From JAHJDS01 sp964569795 (lineage in GTDB: Bacteria; Desulfobacterota; Desulfarculia; Desulfarculales; JAHJDS01): a stretch of 32,162 bases of DNA. The translations under genes were made by a program, and so were the position numbers. The stretch covers positions 1 through 32,162 of the forward strand of contig CAZMVB010000042.1 of NCBI GenBank assembly GCA_964569795.1, in the 5' to 3' direction. The notes under the pieces are model-generated. The model saw nothing but the letters and a program-made list of their open reading frames with translations, searched no databases and was not told where the DNA came from. Shown here in pieces: positions 25,571-32,162 of the stretch. Numbering within the stretch: the first letter of the stretch is position 1; every line of letters begins with the position of its first letter.

Positions 25571-25595
25571 CCGGCCCCCCTTTTTGGGGGGCCGG
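25571..25595. repeat. Perfect 10-bp GC hairpin with TTTTT loop
   Basis: CCGGCCCCCC, TTTTT, GGGGGGCCGG. It resembles the palindrome at 25349-25398 and lies just before the assembly gap. Such a structure is a likely cause of sequencing failure here. Confidence 0.6.
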
Positions 25596-25600
25596 CCCGC

Positions 25601-25826
25601 CGGGGCCGGCGCCAGGTCACAGGCCGGGGCTGGGGCACGATGGGGGGGGCGGGGTGATGAGCGGCCCCGATAGGGGNNNNNNNNNNCCGCGCGCCCCCCC
25701 CCTCCCCCGGCGCCCGGGCCGGGGGCGGGGGGGGGCGCCCCCCCCCCGGCCGGAGCCGGCGCAAGGTCACTGACCGGGACTGGGACACGATGGGGGCGGC
25801 TGAGTCATGAGCGGACCCTATCGTCT
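25601..25826. other. Scaffold gap flanked by two copies of one sequence (unresolved assembly join)
   Basis: Ten Ns occupy 25677-25686. Bases 25601-25670 align without indels to 25751-25820 with 12 mismatches, nine of them a G in the left copy where the right copy has another base. The left copy even contains a corrupted version of the start of the activase gene. Bases 25687-25750 are almost pure G and C runs. The true sequence probably joins 25600 directly to about 25751. No gene is seen in 25300-25806. Confidence 0.75.
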
Positions 25827-28800
25827 CGGCCTGGACGTGGGCTCGGTGTCGATCGACACGGTCTTGATCGACCCGGACGGCCGGATCGTCTGGGAGGACT
25901 ACACCCGGACCCAGGGCAAACCCCTGGCCGCGGTGGCCGCGGTCCTGGAGCGGCTCCCGGCGGCCGCGGACCAGATCCGGTCCGTGGCCGTGACCGGCGC
26001 CGGAGGACCGCCGGTGGCCGATCTCCTGGGCGGCGCCTTTGTCAACGAGATCATCGCCCTGACCAAAGGCGCGGCCCACGTTTTTCGTAACGCGGCGACG
26101 ATCATCGACCTGGGCGGCGAGGACGCCAAGCTGGTCCTGACCGCGCCCGGTCCGGATGGCGGCCTGCAGATCGCCGACTTTGCCATGAACTCCATGTGCG
26201 CCGCGGGCACGGGCTCGTTTCTGGACCAGCAGGCCCACCGGCTGGGGCTGACCATCGAGGCATTCGGGGGCATCGCCTTGAAATCCGAGGCCCCGCCCCG
26301 GATCGCCGGGCGGTGCACCGTGTTCGCCAAGACGGACATGATCCACCTCCAGCAGGAGGCCACCCCGGACTATGACATCGTGGCCGGCCTGTGCTTTGCC
26401 CTGGCCCGCAACCTGAAGAGCAATCTCGGCCAGGGCAAGACCATCGCCTCGCCGGTGGTCTTCTGCGGCGGGGTGGCCCACAACCCCGGGGCCCGCCGGG
26501 CCCTGATCGAGGTCCTGGGCCTGGCCGAAGGCGAGCTGGTCGTCCCGGACCACTTCACCTCGCTGCCGGCCATCGGCGCCGTCCTGGTCAATCCGGAAGC
26601 CCCGGCGGACTACGTCTTCCCCGGCCCCGAGCCCATCCGCCTTCATTTGACCGACCGGCGGCAGACCACGGAACGCCTGGCCCCGCTTCGCCTGGGCGGG
26701 CACCACGGCACAGCGCCCGAGGAAGACGTCGAACCCCCGTCCGGTCCTCTGCGCGGCTTTCTGGGGATCGACGTCGGGTCCATCTCGACCAACGTCGTGG
26801 TCATCGACGAGGCCGGCCGGCTGCTGTCCCGGCAATACCTGATGACCGCCGGCCGGCCCCTGGAGGCGGTCCGCGAGGGACTGCGGCGGGTCGGGGCCGA
26901 GATCGGGGACCGGCTCGAGGTCCTGGGGGTCTGCACCACCGGCTCGGGCCGGTATCTCATCGGCGACTTTGTGGGGGCCGATCTGGTCAAGAACGAGATC
27001 ACCGCCCAGGCCACCGGGGCCCTGGCCATCGATCCCGAGGTGGACACCATCTTCGAGATCGGCGGCCAGGACTCGAAGTACATCTCGCTGAAAAACGGGG
27101 CCATTGTCGATTTCACCATGAACAAGGTCTGCGCCGCAGGCACCGGCTCGTTCTTGGAGGAGCAGGCCGAGAAGCTGGGCATCTCGATCCGCGAGGAATT
27201 CGGCCGCCTGGCCCTGGCCGCCCCGGCCCCGGTCCGGATGGGCGAGCGCTGCACCGTGTTCATGGAGTCCGACCTGGTGTCCCACCAGGCCCGGGGGGCC
27301 GAGACGCCCGACCTGGTGGCCGGCCTGTCCTACGCCATTGTCCATAACTACCTGAACAAGGTCGTCGAGGACCGCCGCGTCGGTCAGAAAATTTTCTACC
27401 AGGGGGCCACGGCCCAGAACCTGGGCATCGTCGCCGCCTTCGAGGCGGTGACCGGCCGGCCGATCGTCGTGCCGCCCCACTGCGACGTGACCGGGGCCAT
27501 CGGCGCCGCCCGCCTGGCCCAGAAGGAGCGGACCTGGCCGCAAAGCCGGTTCAAGGGCTTCGGCCTGGGCGAGGTGGATTACCAGGTTTCCTCCTTTTAC
27601 TGCGAAGGCTGCGAGAACCGTTGCCAGGTGCGCAAGGTCAAGGTCGAGGGCGAACCCCGGCCCCTGTTCTACGGCTCGCGGTGCGAGAAGTATGAGCGCC
27701 AAAGTCACCGGCCAGCCTCGAACCTGCCCGATCTCATCCAGGAACGGGAGGACCTGCTCACCTCCTATTTGAAGAAAATACCCGACCGCCGGAAACGGGG
27801 CGTCATCGGCGTGCCCCGGGCCATGTTCTTCAAGGAACTCCTGCCCTTTTTCGGCGTGTTCCTGAACGAGCTGGGCCTGGAGGTCGTCCTGTCGCCGCCG
27901 ACCCACAAGGGGATCATCCACGCCGGAGTCGAGGCCGTGGTCAACGAGCCCTGCTTTCCGATCAAGGTCGCCCACGGCCACGTCCTGAGCCTGCTGTCGG
28001 ACGGCATCACGAAAATCTTCGTGCCCCACGTCCAGAACATGCCCCGGGCCAGGTCCGAGATGGAACTGGCCTCGCTGTGTCCCTATGCCCAGACCCTGGG
28101 CTATGTCCTGCCCTCGGGCATAAAGTTCAACGACCACGGGGCCGAGCTGATCACCGGACCGATCGACTTCAGCCTGAACCCCCGCCAGCTGCGGCGGATG
28201 GCCGCGGCCCTGGCCCGGCGGCTGGGCGCCCCGGCCCGGCGGGCCGGCCGGGCGCTCGAGGCGGGACTTACGGCCTACGCTGATTTCAGGGAAAAAATCC
28301 TGGATCGCGGCCGGGCCGTCCGGGAGCAGATGGCCGCCGGCGACGTGGGCCTGGTCATCGTCAGCCGGCCCTACAACGGCATGGACCCGGGGCTGAACCT
28401 GGGCCTGCCCCGCAAGATGGGCGAACTGGGGGCCTGGGCCATCCCCATGGACTTCCTGGACCTGGACGCCCACACCGACCCGGACGAACTCAAGGACATG
28501 TACTGGCGGTTCGGTCAGAAGATCCTGGCCGCGGCCGAGATCATCCGGACCGATCCCCGCCTTTACGGGGTGTTCATCACCAACTTCGGGTGCGGTCCGG
28601 ACTCGTTCATCCACCATTTCTTCCGGGACAAGATGGGCGTCAAGCCCAGCCTGGACATCGAGGTGGACGAGCACTCGGCCGACGTCGGGGCGGTGACCCG
28701 GCTCGAGGCCTTTCTGGACTCGATCAAGAACGCCCCGAAAATCCCGACGGCCCCGTCCCGGATAATCGTCCGCAACGCCTCGACCAAGAGCCGCAAGCTG

Positions 28801-29988
28801 TTCATCCCGCCCATGACCGATCACGGCCGGGCCGTGGCCGCGGCCTTTAGGGCCTGCGGCGTCCCGGCCGAGATGCTGCCCGACTCGGACCAGGAGACCC
28901 TCCGGCTGGGCCGGCGGTTCACCTCGGGCCGCGAGTGCTATCCCTGCGCCCTGACCACGGGCGACATGCTCCGCAAGATGGCCGACCCCGACACCGACCG
29001 CGACGAGGTGGCCTTTTTCATGCCCTCGGGCCTGGGACCCTGCCGCTTCGGTCAGTACCACCGCTATCACCGCCTGGTCCTGGATGAGGCGGGATATGCG
29101 GACGTGCCCATCTTCGCCCCGGACCAGTCGGATCAGATGTACCAGGAACTGGACGTCGAGGGCGGCCAGGGCTTCACCCGGCTGGGCTGGAACGCGATCG
29201 TGGCCGTGGACCTGATCCAGAAGCTGCTGCTCGAGATCCGGCCGCGGGAACTGCATCCCGGGGAGACCGACCGGGTTTACGCCCAAGGCCTGGCCGACAT
29301 CTGCCAGACCATCGAGGGCCAGGGAGATCTGCCCGAGGCCCTGGAGCGCTGCCGGGCGGCCTTTGCCACCGTGCCGGTCGGGCCGCCCAACAACCGGCCC
29401 GTGGTCGGCGTGGTGGGCGAGATCTACACCCGGGCCAATCCATTCGCCAACGGCGACATCGTCCGCCGCCTGGAGCAGATGGGCGCCAAGGTCTGGCTGC
29501 CGCCCATCGGCGAGTGGATCCACTATGTCTCGTACGAGGCCAAGGTCCGGGCCAGCAACCTGCGTCGCAGGAAGGCCTGGCTGCGGCTGATGATCGAGAC
29601 ACACATTCAAGAGAAAGACGAACGCGCCTTGCAGGAGCTGTTCCGGGGGACGATCGGCAATCTCGAGGAGCCCCGCACCGGCGAGGTCCTTCAGATGGCC
29701 GCCCCGTGGGTCGATCCCGCCTTCAAGGGCGAGACCTGCCTGAGCGTGGGTAAGAGTTTGGATTTTTTGCAGAAAGGGGCGGCGGGCATCGTCAGCGTCG
29801 TGCCTTTCACCTGCATGCCCGGCACCATAGTCGATGCGGTCATGAAGCGCCTTCGATCTGAAAAGGGGGGATGGCCTTTCTTGAACCTGGCCTGTGACGG
29901 ACAGGAGGACGCGGCCTTCACTACCCGGATCGAGGCCTTTGTCCATCAGCTCCACGACTATCATCGGCGCCGGGCCACGGAGAAATGA
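25807..29988 (+). CDS. Giant acyl-CoA dehydratase activase fusion with two ASKHA ATPase domains
   Basis: The 1393-residue protein contains two BadF/HgdC-type ATPase domains: about 5-265 (DVGSVSIDT, DLGGEDAK) and 316-575 (DVGSISTN, EIGGQDSK). Each has the Cys pair that binds half of a bridging 4Fe-4S cluster in HgdC dimers: Cys131 with Cys170, and Cys442 with Cys482. Then come a Cys motif (Cys599, 602, 606), a DUF2229-like region (about 660-960) and a dehydratase-subunit-like part with Cys1044, Cys1047 and Cys1079. It should use ATP to deliver low-potential electrons, either to a separate dehydratase or to its own C-terminal half. The natural acceptor is unknown. It overlaps the RNase gene by one base. 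The start is close to the assembly gap. Confidence 0.82.
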   Translation: MSGPYRLGLDVGSVSIDTVLIDPDGRIVWEDYTRTQGKPLAAVAAVLERLPAAADQIRSVAVTGAGGPPVADLLGGAFVNEIIALTKGAAHVFRNAATIIDLGGEDAKLVLTAPGPDGGLQIADFAMNSMCAAGTGSFLDQQAHRLGLTIEAFGGIALKSEAPPRIAGRCTVFAKTDMIHLQQEATPDYDIVAGLCFALARNLKSNLGQGKTIASPVVFCGGVAHNPGARRALIEVLGLAEGELVVPDHFTSLPAIGAVLVNPEAPADYVFPGPEPIRLHLTDRRQTTERLAPLRLGGHHGTAPEEDVEPPSGPLRGFLGIDVGSISTNVVVIDEAGRLLSRQYLMTAGRPLEAVREGLRRVGAEIGDRLEVLGVCTTGSGRYLIGDFVGADLVKNEITAQATGALAIDPEVDTIFEIGGQDSKYISLKNGAIVDFTMNKVCAAGTGSFLEEQAEKLGISIREEFGRLALAAPAPVRMGERCTVFMESDLVSHQARGAETPDLVAGLSYAIVHNYLNKVVEDRRVGQKIFYQGATAQNLGIVAAFEAVTGRPIVVPPHCDVTGAIGAARLAQKERTWPQSRFKGFGLGEVDYQVSSFYCEGCENRCQVRKVKVEGEPRPLFYGSRCEKYERQSHRPASNLPDLIQEREDLLTSYLKKIPDRRKRGVIGVPRAMFFKELLPFFGVFLNELGLEVVLSPPTHKGIIHAGVEAVVNEPCFPIKVAHGHVLSLLSDGITKIFVPHVQNMPRARSEMELASLCPYAQTLGYVLPSGIKFNDHGAELITGPIDFSLNPRQLRRMAAALARRLGAPARRAGRALEAGLTAYADFREKILDRGRAVREQMAAGDVGLVIVSRPYNGMDPGLNLGLPRKMGELGAWAIPMDFLDLDAHTDPDELKDMYWRFGQKILAAAEIIRTDPRLYGVFITNFGCGPDSFIHHFFRDKMGVKPSLDIEVDEHSADVGAVTRLEAFLDSIKNAPKIPTAPSRIIVRNASTKSRKLFIPPMTDHGRAVAAAFRACGVPAEMLPDSDQETLRLGRRFTSGRECYPCALTTGDMLRKMADPDTDRDEVAFFMPSGLGPCRFGQYHRYHRLVLDEAGYADVPIFAPDQSDQMYQELDVEGGQGFTRLGWNAIVAVDLIQKLLLEIRPRELHPGETDRVYAQGLADICQTIEGQGDLPEALERCRAAFATVPVGPPNNRPVVGVVGEIYTRANPFANGDIVRRLEQMGAKVWLPPIGEWIHYVSYEAKVRASNLRRRKAWLRLMIETHIQEKDERALQELFRGTIGNLEEPRTGEVLQMAAPWVDPAFKGETCLSVGKSLDFLQKGAAGIVSVVPFTCMPGTIVDAVMKRLRSEKGGWPFLNLACDGQEDAAFTTRIEAFVHQLHDYHRRRATEK

Positions 29989-31478
29989 TGAAAAAGATGC
30001 TGATCAACGCCGCGGCCCCGGAGGAGCTTCGGGTGGCCACGGTCCTGGACGGACGGCTGTTCGAGTTCCAGACCGAGTCCGCCTCCCGGCAACAGACCAC
30101 CGGGAACATCTACAAGGTCAGGGTGGTCAATGTCGAGCCCAGCCTCCAGGCCGCCTTTGTGGACATCGGGACCGGCAAGAACGCCTTCCTCCAGATGGAC
30201 GAGATCCACCCCGAGTACTTTCACGGTCCGGCCGAGGTCCTGGACCAGTCTCACCCGCCCATTCAGAAGGTCATCCGCCGCAATCAGGAGATCCTGGTCC
30301 AGGTCACCAAGGAGCAGACCGACCTCAAGGGGGCCTCGGTGACCACCTTCCTGAGTCTGCCCGGACAGTTCCTGGTGCTCATGCCCGGGCGCGAGGCCAA
30401 GGGGGTCTCCCGCAAGATCGAGGACGAGGCCGAGCGGACCCGGCTCAAGCGCGTCCTGAGCGAACTCAAGGCCCCCGAGGGCGTGGGCGTCATCGCCCGG
30501 ACCGCGGCCCAGGGCCGGTCCAAGGCCGACCTGACGAGAAACTTCAAGTACCTGTTGCGGCTGTGGGAGGACCTGCGGAAAAAGGGCGTCGAGGCCTCGC
30601 CGCCGGCGGTCATCTACAAGGAGGAGGACCTGCCCCTGCGCGTGCTCCGGGATTTTTACGGCAGCGACATCGACGAGATCATGGTGGATGACACCGAGGT
30701 GTACGAGCGCATCCGGCGGTTCGTCCGCCTGTACACCCCCCAGAAGGCGGTTCCGGTCAGGCTGCACAAGGAACCCAAGCCCATCTTCTCCAGGTATCAG
30801 ATCGAGGAGCAGATCGAGTCCATTTACCAGTCCCGGGTCGAACTGCCCTCGGGCGGCTGGATCGTCATCGACACCACCGAGGCCCTGGTGTCCGTGGACG
30901 TCAACTCGGGCAAGGCCACCCGCGGCAAGAGGATCGAGGACACGGCCTATCAGACCAACCTCGAGGCGGCCGTCGAGAGCGCCCGGCAGTTGCGACTGCG
31001 GGACCTGGGCGGCCTGATCGTGATCGACTTCATCGACATGCGGGACAAGAAACATCAGCACGAGGTGGTCCGGCGCCTGAAAGAGGAACTCAAGCTGGAC
31101 AAGGCCAAGACCACGGTCGGCCGCATCTCGCGGTTCGGGATGCTCGAGATGAGCCGGCAGCGGATTCGGCCGTCCATCGAGTTCGGGACCTTCGAGCCCT
31201 GCCCGGCCTGCAGCGGCCTGGGCCGGGTCCGCGCCGTCGAGCCCACGGCCCTGGGGCATCTGCGGGGCATTCAGCGACGCCTGGCCAAGGGCAACGTCCA
31301 GCGGGTGACGGGCGTGTTTCCGCCCGAGGTGGCGGCCTATCTGCTGAACGTCAAGCGCATGGAGCTGGCCGAGATGGAACAGCGGCACCGGGCCCGGATC
31401 GACATCCGGTCCGAGCCGGGTCTCCACCGGGCCGAATCCCGGATCGATTTCCAGCGCCGCGAGGCCGCGGGCGCCTGA
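29988..31478 (+). CDS. rng: RNase E/G family endoribonuclease
   Basis: The 496-residue protein has an S1 domain (GNIYKVRVVNVEPSLQAAFV, GKNAFLQ), the 5'-sensor and RNase H-like regions, and the DNase I-like catalytic part with magnesium-binding Asp in VSVDVNSG and VIDFIDM. The zinc-link CPAC (Cys405, Cys408) is present. It lacks the long C-terminal scaffold of E. coli RNase E, so it is RNase G-sized. It trims rRNA and starts mRNA decay. ATG 29988 has GGAG five bases upstream; ATG 29985, one codon earlier, is only two bases from it. It is translationally coupled to the activase gene. Confidence 0.92.
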   Translation: MKKMLINAAAPEELRVATVLDGRLFEFQTESASRQQTTGNIYKVRVVNVEPSLQAAFVDIGTGKNAFLQMDEIHPEYFHGPAEVLDQSHPPIQKVIRRNQEILVQVTKEQTDLKGASVTTFLSLPGQFLVLMPGREAKGVSRKIEDEAERTRLKRVLSELKAPEGVGVIARTAAQGRSKADLTRNFKYLLRLWEDLRKKGVEASPPAVIYKEEDLPLRVLRDFYGSDIDEIMVDDTEVYERIRRFVRLYTPQKAVPVRLHKEPKPIFSRYQIEEQIESIYQSRVELPSGGWIVIDTTEALVSVDVNSGKATRGKRIEDTAYQTNLEAAVESARQLRLRDLGGLIVIDFIDMRDKKHQHEVVRRLKEELKLDKAKTTVGRISRFGMLEMSRQRIRPSIEFGTFEPCPACSGLGRVRAVEPTALGHLRGIQRRLAKGNVQRVTGVFPPEVAAYLLNVKRMELAEMEQRHRARIDIRSEPGLHRAESRIDFQRREAAGA

Positions 31479-31494
31479 TACACAAGGGGGAATC

Positions 31495-31944
31495 ATGGAC
31501 TATCTGGAGATGACCTCGCCCTGCGGGGTCGATTGTTTCAACTGCCCGCTGTACGCCGCGGTTGAAAACGAAGATCTGCGCAAGATGATCGCCGAGAGAC
31601 TGGGCGTCCCGCCCGATGCGGCCCAGTGCCCGGGCTGCCGTGGGGCCCAGGGCAACATGCCCTTTCTGGGCTGGACCGAGCCCTGCCCCCAGTTCACCTG
31701 CGTCCAGGGCAAGGGGTATGATTTCTGTTACGAGTGCGACGACTTTCCCTGCTACTGGCTGCACCCCTCGGCCTATCGGGCCGACGCCGTGCCTCACAAC
31801 CACAAGCTCTATAACCTGTTGCGGATCCAAAAAGTGGGCGTGGAGGACTGGGCCAAGAACGAGGCCAAGCAGGTCCGGGAGACCTATCTGAAGGGCGATC
31901 ACCCCATCCTCCAGACCGTGAAGAAAAGGCAGGAACTCGGGTAA
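31495..31944 (+). CDS. DUF3795 family Cys-rich protein
   Basis: The 149-residue protein has the DUF3795 Cys pattern: Cys10, Cys14, Cys17 (CGVDCFNCPLY), CPGC at 45-48, and further Cys at 64, 69, 78, 81 and 86. These probably bind zinc or an iron-sulfur cluster. The function of the family is not known. It starts at 31495, 16 bases after the RNase stop, with an AAGGGGGAA site upstream, and is probably in the same transcript. The soluble, Lys-rich C-terminus has no further domain. Confidence 0.8.
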   Translation: MDYLEMTSPCGVDCFNCPLYAAVENEDLRKMIAERLGVPPDAAQCPGCRGAQGNMPFLGWTEPCPQFTCVQGKGYDFCYECDDFPCYWLHPSAYRADAVPHNHKLYNLLRIQKVGVEDWAKNEAKQVRETYLKGDHPILQTVKKRQELG

Positions 31945-32005
31945 CCTGGTACGCGTTTGGGGCGCACGTCCACTGGTTCTTTAAGGACTAAGATCTTTCA
32001 TCATT

Positions 32006-32031
32006 GCGGGGGGCTTCTTCCAGTCCCCCGC
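32006..32031. terminator. GC hairpin downstream of the DUF3795 gene
   Basis: GCGGGGG pairs with CCCCCGC around a 12-base loop, 60 bases after the stop. No T-run follows, so factor-independent termination is doubtful. Confidence 0.3.
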
Positions 32032-32043
32032 GCCCCCCTAGGA

Positions 32044-32075
32044 CCAGAGGGGGTTCCCCGTCGAACCCCCTCTGG
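32044..32075. repeat. Perfect 13-bp inverted repeat at the right edge
   Basis: CCAGAGGGGGTTC and GAACCCCCTCTGG surround a CCCGTC loop. It could be a terminator stem or the end of a mobile element. No gene is seen from 31945 to the window end. A smaller GGGGC/GCCCC hairpin follows. Confidence 0.6.
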
Positions 32076-32162
32076 ACTCCCGCGCCGCTTCGGGGCTCCG
32101 CCCCTAAGTGTAATTGTCAAACAGGTTGTTTACGGTTTTGAGTCTGGAGACTGGCGGTTTTT

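Noticed and set aside
25414..29964. A 1516-codon minus-strand open frame opposite the activase
   Set aside because: It is the antisense shadow of a GC-rich gene, crosses the assembly gap and shows no recognisable domain.
1..32162. tRNA or rRNA genes, CRISPR arrays, insertion sequences
   Set aside because: No cloverleaf, rRNA segment, regularly spaced repeat or transposase was seen on either strand by reading; a dedicated scan was not possible.

Overview
The window reads as chromosomal DNA of a GC-rich, anaerobic bacterium, most likely a Desulfobacterota-type (deltaproteobacterial) organism. This is inferred from three things: a corrinoid/CO-dehydrogenase maturation pair (CooC-like ATPase and RACo-type ferredoxin-ASKHA protein), a 2-hydroxyacyl-CoA dehydratase activase-type giant protein, and the gene order dnaA-dnaN-gyrB-gyrA with no recF. 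The core genes have strongly G/C-ending codons. Two blocks (about 8256-10176 and 18760-20669) are clearly AT-richer and look acquired.

Layout. 1-240: a broken edge where a plus-strand coding fragment meets the first ~36 codons of a minus-strand cupin gene. 364-2921: a minus-strand operon (cupin, hotdog thioesterase, MetE-like methyltransferase, DUF1638 protein) read from a promoter at 2961-2989. 3036-4852: two tandem PilZ proteins whose promoter, leader and first codons are much more alike than the rest of the genes, with a small ORF between them. 4927-5250: an N-terminal-only fragment of the HpaB/4-hydroxybutyryl-CoA dehydratase family. 5417-7108: a secreted crystallin-like/PAN/Cys-repeat protein. 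7312-8253: L-lactate dehydrogenase. 8338-10095: a lone AT-rich gene of unknown function with a possible HEPN-like RX4H motif. 10177-13186: cooC and acsV on the minus strand. 13666-23172: the origin-type cluster dnaA, dnaN, gyrB, gyrA, with a two-gene restriction-modification module (M.PvuII-like N4-cytosine methyltransferase plus HNH nuclease) sitting exactly between gyrB and gyrA. 23178-25299: gpsA and a radical SAM protein. 25300-25806: hairpins and a 10-N scaffold gap flanked by two copies of the same sequence. 25807-31944: a 1393-residue tandem-ATPase activase fusion, an RNase E/G and a DUF3795 protein. The right edge carries a perfect 13-bp hairpin.

How the genes fit together. CooC and RACo serve the nickel and corrinoid enzymes of the Wood-Ljungdahl pathway, though the enzymes themselves are outside the window. 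The MetE-like protein belongs to a type that in such organisms may take methyl groups from a corrinoid protein rather than folate. The giant activase uses ATP to push electrons to low potential, a similar job to RACo with a related fold. The best candidates for new biology are the R-M module embedded in the gyrase locus, the AT-rich 585-residue gene, the conserved leader of the PilZ pair, a dyad over the acsV promoter, and the tandem-ATPase activase.
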